Source of the DNA: Portibacter lacus
GTDB taxonomy: Bacteria; Bacteroidota; Bacteroidia; Chitinophagales; Saprospiraceae
DNA: 64,000 bases
Assembly: GCF_021533215.1 (NCBI RefSeq)
Contig: NZ_JAJNKA010000002.1
Span: forward strand, 594,053-658,052
Reading direction: 5' to 3'
Every line of letters begins with the position of its first letter. The first letter of the stretch is position 1. A program made the translations under genes and the position numbers. Positions 8,306-17,881 of this stretch are shown piece after piece. Under the pieces are notes generated by a model that saw only the letters and a list, made by a program, of their open reading frames with translations, was not told the DNA's origin and did no database searches.

Positions 8306-10615
8306 TTATTCCACAGTGATTTCATCTAAGAATATCCAAGCTCCTCCTCCTTTTGGTGGGCTACCCAGATTTGTGATTTTGACCTTTATAAACTGAGCAT
8401 TTTGTTTTTCGAAACTAATCTTGAAATGCTCTAGTGTAGAGAGCACATTATTCTTAAAAGGGCGCGATATTTCACCAACTTTATCAAATTGGCCTCCATC
8501 AGAAGAAAGAAAAACTTCAAACTTTATTGGAAAATATATGCCGGAGCCTTGATTTTCCATCGAACCGATACTTACTGAAGTCATTTCCGTACTTTCTACC
8601 ATATCCATGATGATTTCTACTTCAGGAGACAGCCAAGCTAGCCATTGTTTATCGTGGAAATTTTTACTTCCACGGATGACATTAACCAGCGTTTTATTTC
8701 CAGTTCCAGAGTAGCTTTTGTGGTACCTAGGATTGTAACTTAGATTCTTGCCAAATGCTTTATGAAAATTAAATTCTTTTTCAAGAGTTCTCCCAACAGG
8801 TTTACCATTTTCGAAAACAGCCGCTTGAATAGTTGCTGACTCATTAATTAGAAAAGGCGCTGTATATTTAGTAGCCTCGGCATTCAATTCATCGTCGTTA
8901 AGTGCATACCTAATTTCGGAATTTGGGATTTCATTTTTCAGAGAAATGGTTAGCTCGTTTTTAGCTGTATCCAATTGACTATTAGAAGTCACGGCATATA
9001 CACTTTTCGAATAATTAACATCCATCTTATCAAGTCGCTGGAAAAGAGGATTGATTTTTTTAGAAAAATTTGTCCAGTCGGTCTTATTCTTTGGAGACCA
9101 TAACACTTCCGCTAAAGCAGGTAATCGAGGGAAAATCATATACTCAGAGATATCCTCGTCTGTAATATATTCTGACCACAAATTGGCCTGAGCGCCTAGT
9201 ACATGGTTTTTCTGCTCAGCAGACATAGAGTCTACGATTGGGTCAAAATGATAAACTTTGCTCATCGTTGTATATCCTCCGAATGCAAGTGGTTCATGAT
9301 CCGCTTCCCCTTGGTACATATTAAAATACATGTGAGATTCAGGAGTCATAACCACGTCGTGTCCTTGTTCAGAAGCTTCCCAGCCGCCTTTAGTTCCTCG
9401 CCAGCTCATTACTGTTGCGCCAGGTGCCAATCCTCCTTCGAGAATTTCGTCCCATCCGATAAGAATACGTCCTTTAGAGTTCAGGAATTTTTCTATTCTT
9501 TTAACGAAATAACTTTGCAGTTCTTCCGTATTATCCAGTCCTTCTTGCTTCATTCTATTCTGACAATCATCGCAAGTCTCCCAGTTAGTTTTAGTCGCTT
9601 CATCACCTCCAATGTGAATATATTTAGAAGGGAACAAATCCATTACTTCAACTAATACATCTTCTAAAAATTCAAAAGTGCCTTCCTTTCCTGCGCAGTA
9701 AATATCTGTTATAGGCCAAAGTCCGCCAGAAGGAACTGCAACTGGTGTTTCGAGGCATGAAAATTCTGGATACGAAGCAATAGCGCTGGTTACGTGAGCT
9801 GGCATTTCGATTTCTGGAATAACTGTTATTCCGTATTTCGAAGCATGTGCTACTATTTCCTTGATGTCTTCTTGCGTATAAAAACCGCCAAATGTTCCTT
9901 TTTCATTCGGGTCATTTTTAGGTCTTGCTTGCCAATGTTTATCTTCTTGATTTACTCTGAATGCACCAACTTCCGTAAGTTTCGGATATTTCTTTATTTC
10001 AATTCTCCATCCTTGGTCATCTATTAAGTGCAGATGTAAAGTGTTAAGCTTAAAGTAAGACATTCGCTCTATTGTTTTCAGGATATATTCTTTTTCGAAG
10101 AAATGTCTAGAGACATCGAGCATTAATCCTCTCCATTGAAAACGAGGTTGATCTTTAATGGTCAATGTAGGAAGGAAGTGGTTACCTCCAGATATAGGTA
10201 TTAATTGACTGATGGTCTGAATTCCGTGAACAAAACCGTTGTGGTCATTTGCTTTAATGGTTATGGCGTCTGGAGTGATTTCCAGTTCATAACCTTCGGC
10301 TAAAATTTTATCATTTGTTTCAAACAGAAGGTAATTTGATTCGGGAATCTCACTTGAGAATTGGTTATCATTAAGATTGTCAATACTTGCGATCAAGAGA
10401 TTTGCCGCTTGTTTCTGCATATCATTGTTGGCAACAATTTTAGTTTTAGAATCAAATTTGAAACTGCCATCACCGATGGTCATTTCTGCCGGTTCAGGAA
10501 TAATAGAAATTTCTTGGAGCGTATCTCGGTTGCTTTCTTCCTCACAAGCATAAAAGGAAAAGAGGGAGATGACAGCAATAACTTTTATAATGACATTCAT
10601 ATATTTCGTTTTCAT
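8306..10615 (-). CDS. GH20 beta-N-acetylhexosaminidase lipoprotein, copy 2
   Basis: This is a 769-residue paralog of the neighbouring GH20 enzyme with long identical stretches, for example NTLHLHLIDDQGWRIEIKKY. The lipobox is FYAC (Cys24). The catalytic Asp338-Glu339 lies in HIGGDEATK, and the C-terminal sandwich ends in the same Pro-Pro-Lys-Gly-Gly-Gly motif as copy 1. Both copies keep intact active sites, so neither looks degenerate. The ATG at 10615 is used; an in-frame ATG at 10600 is also possible. A palindromic repeat separates it from the upstream sulfatase. Confidence 0.96.
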   Translation of the reverse strand: MKTKYMNVIIKVIAVISLFSFYACEEESNRDTLQEISIIPEPAEMTIGDGSFKFDSKTKIVANNDMQKQAANLLIASIDNLNDNQFSSEIPESNYLLFETNDKILAEGYELEITPDAITIKANDHNGFVHGIQTISQLIPISGGNHFLPTLTIKDQPRFQWRGLMLDVSRHFFEKEYILKTIERMSYFKLNTLHLHLIDDQGWRIEIKKYPKLTEVGAFRVNQEDKHWQARPKNDPNEKGTFGGFYTQEDIKEIVAHASKYGITVIPEIEMPAHVTSAIASYPEFSCLETPVAVPSGGLWPITDIYCAGKEGTFEFLEDVLVEVMDLFPSKYIHIGGDEATKTNWETCDDCQNRMKQEGLDNTEELQSYFVKRIEKFLNSKGRILIGWDEILEGGLAPGATVMSWRGTKGGWEASEQGHDVVMTPESHMYFNMYQGEADHEPLAFGGYTTMSKVYHFDPIVDSMSAEQKNHVLGAQANLWSEYITDEDISEYMIFPRLPALAEVLWSPKNKTDWTNFSKKINPLFQRLDKMDVNYSKSVYAVTSNSQLDTAKNELTISLKNEIPNSEIRYALNDDELNAEATKYTAPFLINESATIQAAVFENGKPVGRTLEKEFNFHKAFGKNLSYNPRYHKSYSGTGNKTLVNVIRGSKNFHDKQWLAWLSPEVEIIMDMVESTEMTSVSIGSMENQGSGIYFPIKFEVFLSSDGGQFDKVGEISRPFKNNVLSTLEHFKISFEKQNAQFIKVKITNLGSPPKGGGAWIFLDEITVE

Positions 10616-10677
10616 GTAATAGTTCGTAAATATATGTTTTATCCATTAAATCACGATTGATCTGTCAGCACCTTCTC

Positions 10678-10752
10678 GATCTGACAGCGCTTCTAGCGAT
10701 GTTAGATCTCTTCCTAGAAACATTGATGTCATCGCGGGAAGCGATAACATTA
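10678..10752. repeat. Interspersed palindromic repeat, A-B pair (locus 1)
   Basis: Unit A (10678-10708) is an imperfect 12-bp stem, ATCTGACAGCGC pairing with GCGATGTTAGAT around a short loop. Unit B (10724-10752) is a second imperfect 12-bp stem, TGATGTCATCGC pairing with GCGATAACATTA. The same units recur at 19.83 kb, 25.1 kb and as a tandem array at 55.2-55.7 kb. This copy begins 8 bp past the stop codon of the sulfatase gene. Confidence 0.85.
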
Positions 10753-10759
10753 GGAAAGT

Positions 10760-12247
10760 TTACTTATACAATCCTGTATTTCCTTGCTCTAAAACTGGCA
10801 TGAGTTGAGCAACTAAATCCGGGTTTTCTTCAGCTATATTATTCGTTTCATTCGGATCTACTTCATGATCATACAATTCAATCTGTGGACTTGCCTCCCT
10901 AAAATATTTAGTTAATCGATATCGATCCGTCCGAAGCGTGATCCCATTCCTATAATATCCGTACGATCGATCCTTCCAACTTTCCCCACTACCATCTAAC
11001 AATGAAACTAGACTTTCACCATCCGTTTCATGAGGCATTTTTAAGCCGCATAGCTCAACCAATGTTGGGTAGAAATCCACAGTGCTCACTATTTTCTCTA
11101 CTGACTTAGCCTTGCTTTCTCCTGGAGCCTTAATAATAAACGCACTATTTAATGAACGTTCAAAAATCGTATGTTTTCCCCAAGAAGCATAATCTCCTAG
11201 ATTCCAACCATGATCACCCCAGAGGACAACAATAGTATTATCATATAATTCTAATCGCTTTAATTCCGCCATTAACTTACCAATCTGGGCATCTACATAA
11301 CTGATACTCGCAAAATAACCGTGCCTTAACTTCCTCGCATAATCATCGCTTACTTTCTTTTCGAAACTTGCTTTCTCTTCCCCTAATTGATAACTATTGA
11401 ACTCGCCACTATTATTAAGACTAGCTTTATTTACATTCGTAGGGATCGTATCAAATGGTGCCAATGGCAGAGATGATTCATCATATAAATCCCAATACTT
11501 TTGTGGCGCATTAAAAGGTAAGTGCGGTTTAAAGAAACCTACGCCCATGAAGAATGGTTGATCTTGTCCAGCAACTTCTTTAAGCTTCTTCAGTGCCAAA
11601 TTCGCAGTTAAGCCATCAGGATATCCATCATCCGCTACGTCTCCGTTTTCATAGGGTTTCACTTGACGTTTCATACTTTGCCTATTCTCCCCATTTGAAT
11701 AAGCAAAAAAGGCATTCCACCCAGTCCCCCATTTGCCTGCATCGAATGCAAGATCACTCCAACTCTCAGGAAGCTCTCTTTGCTCACTTACAGGTTCTTC
11801 ATAACCATACACATATCCATCAGCAGAATGACTAATCTTTCCTATTCCTACTGTATGATAGCCATTGTTCTTCAAGTGATGTATAAAAGTCTCCGGAAGT
11901 TGTCTTGTGGTATCATTCGATATAAACTGTACCGCAGCATTATTTCCCAAATGCTTCCTTGTCGTCGGCAACATTCCTGTCAACATTGCATACCGTGATG
12001 CTCCACAGGTTGGAATCTGGACAAAATGTTTGGTAAAAACAGTACTTTCTTTTGCGAGTTGATCGATGTTAGGAGAGTGTATATAATCTTTACCATAACA
12101 GCCAAGTTCTGGACGAAGGTCGTCGATACTGATGAATAGGACGTTAGGTTTTTGCGGGTTATGCTCTTCCTGCTTATTGTTTCCACATGAGGACAACAGG
12201 ATCGGTAATAAAAGAAGTAGTAGTTTTACGTTGGTCTTGAAATTCAT
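10760..12247 (-). CDS. Sulfatase lipoprotein, iduronate-2-sulfatase-like
   Basis: This is a 495-residue type I sulfatase with lipobox LSSC (Cys21). Metal-binding acidic residues sit in SIDDLRPELGCYG (Asp42, Asp43). The formylglycine site reads C81-G-A-S-R, so it lacks the proline of the standard C-x-P-S-R. A second conserved block is VVLWGDHGWNLGDYASWGKH. The residues around the active site resemble iduronate-2-sulfatase-like members. Removing sulfate esters would let the two GH20 enzymes downstream act on sulfated aminosugars. The substrate is an inference. Confidence 0.92.
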   Translation of the reverse strand: MNFKTNVKLLLLLLPILLSSCGNNKQEEHNPQKPNVLFISIDDLRPELGCYGKDYIHSPNIDQLAKESTVFTKHFVQIPTCGASRYAMLTGMLPTTRKHLGNNAAVQFISNDTTRQLPETFIHHLKNNGYHTVGIGKISHSADGYVYGYEEPVSEQRELPESWSDLAFDAGKWGTGWNAFFAYSNGENRQSMKRQVKPYENGDVADDGYPDGLTANLALKKLKEVAGQDQPFFMGVGFFKPHLPFNAPQKYWDLYDESSLPLAPFDTIPTNVNKASLNNSGEFNSYQLGEEKASFEKKVSDDYARKLRHGYFASISYVDAQIGKLMAELKRLELYDNTIVVLWGDHGWNLGDYASWGKHTIFERSLNSAFIIKAPGESKAKSVEKIVSTVDFYPTLVELCGLKMPHETDGESLVSLLDGSGESWKDRSYGYYRNGITLRTDRYRLTKYFREASPQIELYDHEVDPNETNNIAEENPDLVAQLMPVLEQGNTGLYK

Positions 12248-12384
12248 TTGAGCAAGATATAAAAAGGCGTTGAAAATTGAATGCTTTATAAATGAAGATC
12301 TAAGACTTTAATACAAGAACTTAGTTTTCGAAAATATAAAATGCTAATTTCCTTTAAAGAACTATTTGGGTTTGGAAGTGCGGC

Positions 12385-12416
12385 AAAAAAAAACCCAAAG
12401 GCTTACACCTTTGGGT
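12385..12416 (-). terminator. Rho-independent terminator of the atp operon
   Basis: A 9-bp stem ACCCAAAGG / CCTTTGGGT (12393-12416) with loop CTTACA is followed on the minus strand by nine T residues (12393 down to 12385). It lies 108 bp past the atpG stop. Confidence 0.9.
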
Positions 12417-12523
12417 CTTGGTAATAGTTGTTCGTATTGTAAAGTTGATTATTCTCGATCTAATTTGATACTAGAATTTTATTTTCAACTTGTGAGCTTT
12501 TAGCATATTGCTCAAAGCTGTTT

Positions 12524-13426
12524 TTATCCTTCTAATGCAGCTGCTCCACCAACGATCTCTGAAAGTTCTTTCGTAATCGCTTCTTGTCTCGCTTTGTTGT
12601 AAGATATTTTCAGATCTTTAACCAACTCTTCTGCATTTTCAGTTGCATTATCCATTGCTGTCATCCTCGCTCCATGTTCTGAAGCTGCTGTGTCCAACAT
12701 GAACTTATGCATGCTTGTTCTTAATATTGTAGGAACCAATTCTTCTAATAATTCTTCTTTACTAGGCTCGAAGATGTAGTCAGCTTTCAACTCTTTACTA
12801 CTATTATCTTCATGAATTGGTTCAATCTTTTCTACTGGTAAAAATTGAACTTGTTCTGCAAACTGTAAAGCTGCATTTTTAAATCTACTATAAGTTACAT
12901 AGACCTTATCTAGTTCAGCAGTTTCAAATTTCTCGATTACTTCTGAAGCTAAAACAGCAACATTTTCAAAATCAAGGTCAGTAAATAGATTCAGATATTC
13001 TTTATTTAATTCAATATCCGTATATCTCTTTCTGAAATAGTCGTATCCTTTTTTACCTACAAAGATTAGACTTAAATTCCCAGCTGCTTTTACATCACTT
13101 AACTCTCCTTCGATTAACTTAATCGTTTCTTTGATGATGTTCGTATTAAAAGCACCTGCAAGACCTCTATTAGAAGTAATGACAACAACAGCAGCTTTTT
13201 CAACTGGTCTTTCTACTCCTAATTTAGTAGAAGCATCATCGCCAAGATTAGAAATAACATTCTTTAAAATAAGATCTAATCTATCAGAATACGGTCTAAG
13301 ATCAGTAATTGCTTGTTGTGCACGTCTCAACTTAGCAGCAGATACCATCTTCATAGCACTAGTAATCTGCTGTGTGTTCTTTATAGATTGAATACGATCT
13401 CTTACTTCCTTTAACTGACCACTCAT
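12524..13426 (-). CDS. atpG: ATP synthase F1 gamma subunit
   Basis: This 300-residue protein is the central rotor shaft of F1. The N-terminus MSGQLKEVRDRIQSIKNTQQITSAMKMV and the C-terminal block TAMDNATENAEELVKDL-x-YNKARQEAIT are the conserved gamma coiled-coil ends, quoted here in shortened form only at their key positions: K-x-T-x-x-I-T-x-A-M-K-M-V near residue 20 and R-Q-x-x-I-T-x-E near residue 285. It is the last gene of the operon, 130 bp beyond atpA. Length is normal for the family. Confidence 0.97.
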   Translation of the reverse strand: MSGQLKEVRDRIQSIKNTQQITSAMKMVSAAKLRRAQQAITDLRPYSDRLDLILKNVISNLGDDASTKLGVERPVEKAAVVVITSNRGLAGAFNTNIIKETIKLIEGELSDVKAAGNLSLIFVGKKGYDYFRKRYTDIELNKEYLNLFTDLDFENVAVLASEVIEKFETAELDKVYVTYSRFKNAALQFAEQVQFLPVEKIEPIHEDNSSKELKADYIFEPSKEELLEELVPTILRTSMHKFMLDTAASEHGARMTAMDNATENAEELVKDLKISYNKARQEAITKELSEIVGGAAALEG

Positions 13427-13446
13427 TTTTTAATAGTTTATGGTTC

Positions 13447-13462
13447 AAAGTTTATAGTTTAA
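13447..13462 (+). repeat. 16-mer shared with 63854-63869
   Basis: AAAGTTTATAGTTTAA occurs here, between atpA and atpG, and again after the last gene of the window. Related AT-rich words (AACTTTCAACTATAAGC) fill the rest of this 130-bp spacer. It looks like a low-complexity intergenic filler; no function is assigned. Confidence 0.5.
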
Positions 13463-13556
13463 TGGTCTTAAGTCCAAAATGAAAGTTAAATTCAAGAATG
13501 CAACAACCATGAAAAAGTCCTGCAATCTTTAAACTTTCAACTATAAGCTTTACACT

Positions 13557-15140
13557 TTATTTGTATTGTGCAGCAATATCAGCAGCAATTCTTTCTGTTG
13601 TTGCAATAGCTTCATCAGATAATTTTCCTGCTTTGAAATCCGCTAATGCTTCTGCTCCATCTCTTTCCATCGCTGCTAAAAATGTAGCTTCGAACTCTCT
13701 AATCTTCTCTACAGGTACAGCTCTCATTAATCCTTTCGTTCCTAAGTAGATTATTGCAACTTGCTTTTCTACTGGTACTGGAGAGTATTGAGGTTGCTTA
13801 AGCATTTCCACATTTCTCTTACCTTTCTCGATAACTACCATCGTAGCAGCATCTAGATCAGAACCGAATTTCGCAAATGCTTCTAATTCTCTATATTGAG
13901 CCTGGTCCAACTTAAGTGTACCAGATACTTTCTTCATTGATTTAATCTGTGCATTTCCACCTACTCTTGAAACCGAGATACCTACGTTAATCGCTGGTCT
14001 TACACCTGCGTTAAATAAGTTCGACTCTAAGAAAATCTGACCATCAGTAATCGAAATTACGTTAGTTGGAATATATGCAGAAACGTCACCCGCCTGTGTT
14101 TCGATAATCGGAAGTGCTGTTAATGAACCACCACCTTTTACGATACCTGCTTCTTTTAATGACTCAGGAAGATCATTCATTCCTTGAGCAATCTCATCAT
14201 TAGCGATAACCTTTGCAGCTCTCTCTAATAATCTTGAGTGAAGGTAGAATACATCACCAGGGTAAGCCTCACGTCCTGGAGGTCTTCTTAATAAAAGCGA
14301 TACCTCTCTATAAGCAACTGCCTGCTTAGATAAATCATCAAAAATGATCAATGCAGGTCTTCCTGTATCTCTGTAAAATTCTCCAATAGTTGCTCCTGTA
14401 AATGGTGCATAAAACTGAAGTGGTGCAGGATCTGCAGCTGAAGCAGAAACGATTACTGTATAAGCCATTGCTCCATTATCTTCTAATACTTTAGCAACTT
14501 GTGCTACAGTAGAAGCTTTCTGACCTGATGCGACATATACACAGAAAACAGGTTCGCCTCTATCGTAGAATTCTTTTTGGTTAAGAATCGTATCAATAGC
14601 GATCGCTGTTTTACCAGTCTGTCTATCACCAATGATTAACTCTCTCTGTCCTCTTCCGATCGGAATCATGGAATCAATCGCCTTGATACCTGTCTGAAGT
14701 GGTTCAGTTACTGGTTGTCTGTAAATTACACCCGGAGCTTTTCTCTCTAATGGCATAGCATACTTCTTTCCACCGATAGGACCTTTTCCGTCTATTGGCT
14801 CACCAAGTGCATTTACCACTCTACCTACAAATTCTTCTCCTACATCAATAGAAGCAATTTTTCCAGTTCTCTTCACATTCGAACCTTCTTTAATCCCTTC
14901 ACTACTTCCTAAAAGTACTACCCCTACATTGTCCTCCTCTAGGTTCAATACGATAGCTTGTACACCGTTGTCAAATTCAACAAGCTCTCCAGCTTGTGCT
15001 TTTAACAATCCATATACTCTTGCAATACCGTCACCTACTTGAAGTACTGTTCCTACTTCTTCTAATTCCGTTTGCGTTTTGAATCCTGAAAGTTGTTGCT
15101 TTAGGATTGCGGATATCTCATCGGGCTTTACATCAACCAT
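13557..15140 (-). CDS. atpA: ATP synthase F1 alpha subunit
   Basis: This is a 527-residue non-catalytic nucleotide-binding subunit of F1. The Walker A motif GDRQTGKT is at residues 171-178, and the alpha/beta signature [13 protein letters not shown] is also present. The N-terminal [12 protein letters not shown] helix binds the delta subunit. It starts 21 bp after the atpH stop. The beta and epsilon genes (atpD, atpC) are absent from the window, as is common in Bacteroidota, where they sit elsewhere. Confidence 0.98.
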   Translation of the reverse strand: MVDVKPDEISAILKQQLSGFKTQTELEEVGTVLQVGDGIARVYGLLKAQAGELVEFDNGVQAIVLNLEEDNVGVVLLGSSEGIKEGSNVKRTGKIASIDVGEEFVGRVVNALGEPIDGKGPIGGKKYAMPLERKAPGVIYRQPVTEPLQTGIKAIDSMIPIGRGQRELIIGDRQTGKTAIAIDTILNQKEFYDRGEPVFCVYVASGQKASTVAQVAKVLEDNGAMAYTVIVSASAADPAPLQFYAPFTGATIGEFYRDTGRPALIIFDDLSKQAVAYREVSLLLRRPPGREAYPGDVFYLHSRLLERAAKVIANDEIAQGMNDLPESLKEAGIVKGGGSLTALPIIETQAGDVSAYIPTNVISITDGQIFLESNLFNAGVRPAINVGISVSRVGGNAQIKSMKKVSGTLKLDQAQYRELEAFAKFGSDLDAATMVVIEKGKRNVEMLKQPQYSPVPVEKQVAIIYLGTKGLMRAVPVEKIREFEATFLAAMERDGAEALADFKAGKLSDEAIATTERIAADIAAQYK

Positions 15141-15161
15141 TTGAATACTTTTTTTATATTA

Positions 15162-15722
15162 TTAAAATGCTTTCACATATTTATTTTCAGAAAAATCTTT
15201 TTTTAGCTCATTCAACTTTCGTTGTACAGATGCATCATATAATTTATCACCTATCTTAATAACAAGACCTCCGATTATAGAAGGATCTACATTCGTAGAA
15301 AACTCGATGCTTTCATCTGTAATGTCACTTGCAATCAATTTAGTTCTAATTGCTTCAAGTGCCTGCTCTGTAAGAGGTGTGGCCGTTGTAATATGGACTT
15401 TAGAAATCCCTTTAAGCCTGTTATATTGATCTATAAATGCAGTAGCTATTTCCGGCAAATAAGCTTCTCTACCTTTCCTAAGAATGATATCAAAAAAAGA
15501 CATCGTCAACTTATCAAAGTTTCCTTTAAATATCTGATCGAAAATTGCTTGTTTTTTGCTTAGAGAAACAATCGGGCTTTTTGTTAATAATAACAATTCC
15601 CTATTTTCCATCGCTTGCTTGAACGATTGAATATCTCCTAAAACTTGCTCTACATTATTTTGCTCCTTTGCTAAGTCTAATAATGACTTTGCATATCTGG
15701 AGGCTACTTTAATTACAGACAT
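15162..15722 (-). CDS. atpH: ATP synthase F1 delta subunit
   Basis: This 186-residue peripheral-stalk subunit links the b-subunit to the top of the alpha hexamer. The N-terminal VASRYAKSLLDLAKEQ helix and the C-terminal motif DPSIIGGLVIKIGDKLYDASV (shared core GG-x-x-x-x-x-G-D-x-x-x-D-x-S) are diagnostic. The start codon directly abuts the atpF stop with no gap, consistent with translational coupling. Confidence 0.96.
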   Translation of the reverse strand: MSVIKVASRYAKSLLDLAKEQNNVEQVLGDIQSFKQAMENRELLLLTKSPIVSLSKKQAIFDQIFKGNFDKLTMSFFDIILRKGREAYLPEIATAFIDQYNRLKGISKVHITTATPLTEQALEAIRTKLIASDITDESIEFSTNVDPSIIGGLVIKIGDKLYDASVQRKLNELKKDFSENKYVKAF

Positions 15723-16235
15723 TTAGTTTAATTTAATCTCGTCTACTAACTGATTAACATATCCTACTTGTGCATTATCACCTTGAAGTTCTTTTTTCAA
15801 TACTTTCTCAGCAATTTCTAATGCCATTGCTCCTACTTTATTCTTCACTTCTACGATAGCTGCATTTTTTTGATTGTCAATTTCCACCTTAGCGTTTTCA
15901 ATCATTTTCTTAGCCTCTTCTCTCGCTTTATCTTTTGCCTCATTAACTATTTCTGCTTTCGTATCAGTAGCTTCTTTTAACATTTTAGCACGCTCTGTTC
16001 TAGCTTCAGCTAACAGACGCTCATTTTCAGCATTAAGATTCTGCATCTCAGCTCTTGCTTTAGCAGCTTCATCTAAAGCGCTTTGAATATCACCTTCTCT
16101 TTTTCTTAAAGCTTCTGCGATAGGTTTGAATGCAAATTTACCAATCAATACCCAGAACAAAATAAAGATTAATGTCGTCCAAAAAATTAGACCTAAGTCT
16201 GGTTTGATTACTGAAAAGTCAACTAAATAAAACAT
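15723..16235 (-). CDS. atpF: ATP synthase F0 b subunit
   Basis: This is a 170-residue stator subunit. One N-terminal membrane helix (about residues 14-34, LGLIFWTTLIFILFWVLIG) is followed by a long charged, Ala/Glu/Lys-rich coiled coil that forms the peripheral stalk. It is separated from atpE by 121 bp that contain a terminator-like hairpin. Confidence 0.96.
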   Translation of the reverse strand: MFYLVDFSVIKPDLGLIFWTTLIFILFWVLIGKFAFKPIAEALRKREGDIQSALDEAAKARAEMQNLNAENERLLAEARTERAKMLKEATDTKAEIVNEAKDKAREEAKKMIENAKVEIDNQKNAAIVEVKNKVGAMALEIAEKVLKKELQGDNAQVGYVNQLVDEIKLN

Positions 16236-16274
16236 TATATATAAAATTTAATTTTTGTCAATTTGTTAATTAGG

Positions 16275-16298
16275 CCACTAAAACATTGACCTAAAAAA
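16275..16298. repeat. Post-terminator motif, copy 2
   Basis: Identical at 23 of 24 positions to 989-1012, including the core AACATTGACCTA (16282-16293). As at copy 1, it starts in the U-tract of a minus-strand hairpin terminator and extends away from it. Confidence 0.7.
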
Positions 16299-16333
16299 GA
16301 ACGGTCTGTAAGCAACCCTTACAGGATCCGTTC
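16293..16333 (-). terminator. Terminator-like hairpin between atpE and atpF
   Basis: On the minus strand GAACGG...CTGTAAG pairs with CTTACAG...CCGTTC (16299-16333), with a small internal loop and a 5-nt apical loop, followed by six T residues (16298 down to 16293). It lies 23 bp beyond the atpE stop, inside the operon. Partial read-through could raise atpE relative to downstream genes, matching the need for a multi-copy c-ring. Confidence 0.75.
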
Positions 16334-16356
16334 CTTAATTTTTGATTGGGTTTTTC

Positions 16357-16566
<210 letters not shown>

Positions 16567-16582
16567 CTATTTATATATTAAA

Positions 16583-17881
16583 TTAATGGTGATGCTCTTC
16601 CACCGCCGCTCCGATATACGAAGTGGTTAGAATTGCAAACACAAAAGCTTGTATAAACGCTACTAATAATTCTATTGCCATCATAAACATGGTCAAAACT
16701 GTTGACCCAACTGCTCCTCCATATGCACCCACAGGACTTGTTCCTACGTTTCCAAATATGAAAATCAAACTTACAAATATGATAACAACGATGTGCCCTG
16801 CAGTGATATTCGCGAACAATCGCAATGTCAATGTAATAGGCTTTATAAACATACCCAAAAACTCTACGGGTGTTAATATTGTCTTAACCCAAGCTGGCAC
16901 ACCTGGCATCCAGAATATATGCTGCCAATAATCTTTCTTTCCACTTAAGTTAGTAACTAAGAATGCAAGTACTGCAAGAACTAATGTTACCGAAAGTGAT
17001 CCTGTTACATTCGCACCTCCGAAAAATGGAATCTGACCGAATAGATTTAAGGATAGAATAAAAAAGAAAAGAGACATAATGAATGGTAAGTAACGATCCG
17101 ACTTGTCTCCCAAGAATGGCTCCAAAACCTCTTCTCTCATAAATAAGAAAATCGGCTCAATAAAACCTTGAAGACCCTTAGGTGCTTTACCTTCTCTCGT
17201 TTTGTATGCTTTAGCTACTTTTAAGAAAACCCATAACATAAACAAGAAAACGATGATCATTGCTGTTACGTTCTTCGTTATAGAGAAGTCATGAAAAGAG
17301 GTGATTCCTCCTCCGAACATTCCAGCATCTAAAGTTGATTCCGCATCTGTTCTATATTCATTTCCATTGTAACAAACGTAAGTTACTTCTTTATCTTTTC
17401 CTTTATCTGTTGTTTCGTGCTTGTGCTTCAGGCCATCAAGTCTTACGGTTCCGTCAGGAAAAGAAGGATCTGTAATCCTTTTGATAGAACCTCCGTCAAG
17501 GATGTATCTATTATGAGCATTATACCCAGTTCCATGTCCTAAAGTTTCGAAATCAAACTTACTAGAAAGGAAAAAGTCCAAACCTCCATCTTTAGACCAT
17601 AAGATAGCAGGAAGTGGCAATTGCAATGGACCAATGCTATATACATTCGCATCCGCAATGTGGTGAAAAGCAATTTGCTGTGCGCTGAAATTCTCAGGAG
17701 TTACTTCATGATGAAAAGTACAAACATCATGATGACCACCAGCGTGACCATTATCGTCATGAGTTTCTTCTTCATGTGTCCCATGATCATGTCCTTCATG
17801 ATCAGCATGATCATGATCCTGACCGAACGAGAGTGTCGCAGCGAGCAGTAAAACTAATGTAAACAAACGTTTTATTTCCAT
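16583..17881 (-). CDS. atpB: ATP synthase F0 a subunit with His-rich exported N-terminal extension
   Basis: This is the proton-channel subunit, 432 residues from the ATG at 17881; a TTG at 17911 would add 10 residues but overlaps a promoter-like element. Residues 1-20 look like a signal peptide. The next ~38 residues hold 12 histidines among Asp/Glu/Gly, and the protein ends in HHH. Membrane helices start near residue 205, with the essential Arg in TLRLFANITAGH. The enteric a subunit is about 270 residues, so there is roughly 190 residues of periplasmic extension. First gene of the operon. Confidence 0.93.
   Translation of the reverse strand: MEIKRLFTLVLLLAATLSFGQDHDHADHEGHDHGTHEEETHDDNGHAGGHHDVCTFHHEVTPENFSAQQIAFHHIADANVYSIGPLQLPLPAILWSKDGGLDFFLSSKFDFETLGHGTGYNAHNRYILDGGSIKRITDPSFPDGTVRLDGLKHKHETTDKGKDKEVTYVCYNGNEYRTDAESTLDAGMFGGGITSFHDFSITKNVTAMIIVFLFMLWVFLKVAKAYKTREGKAPKGLQGFIEPIFLFMREEVLEPFLGDKSDRYLPFIMSLFFFILSLNLFGQIPFFGGANVTGSLSVTLVLAVLAFLVTNLSGKKDYWQHIFWMPGVPAWVKTILTPVEFLGMFIKPITLTLRLFANITAGHIVVIIFVSLIFIFGNVGTSPVGAYGGAVGSTVLTMFMMAIELLVAFIQAFVFAILTTSYIGAAVEEHHH

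Noticed and set aside
5972..12247. Polysaccharide utilisation locus of the SusCD type
   Set aside because: Hexosaminidases and a sulfatase are adjacent, but no SusC/SusD pair, no hybrid two-component or anti-sigma regulator is present.
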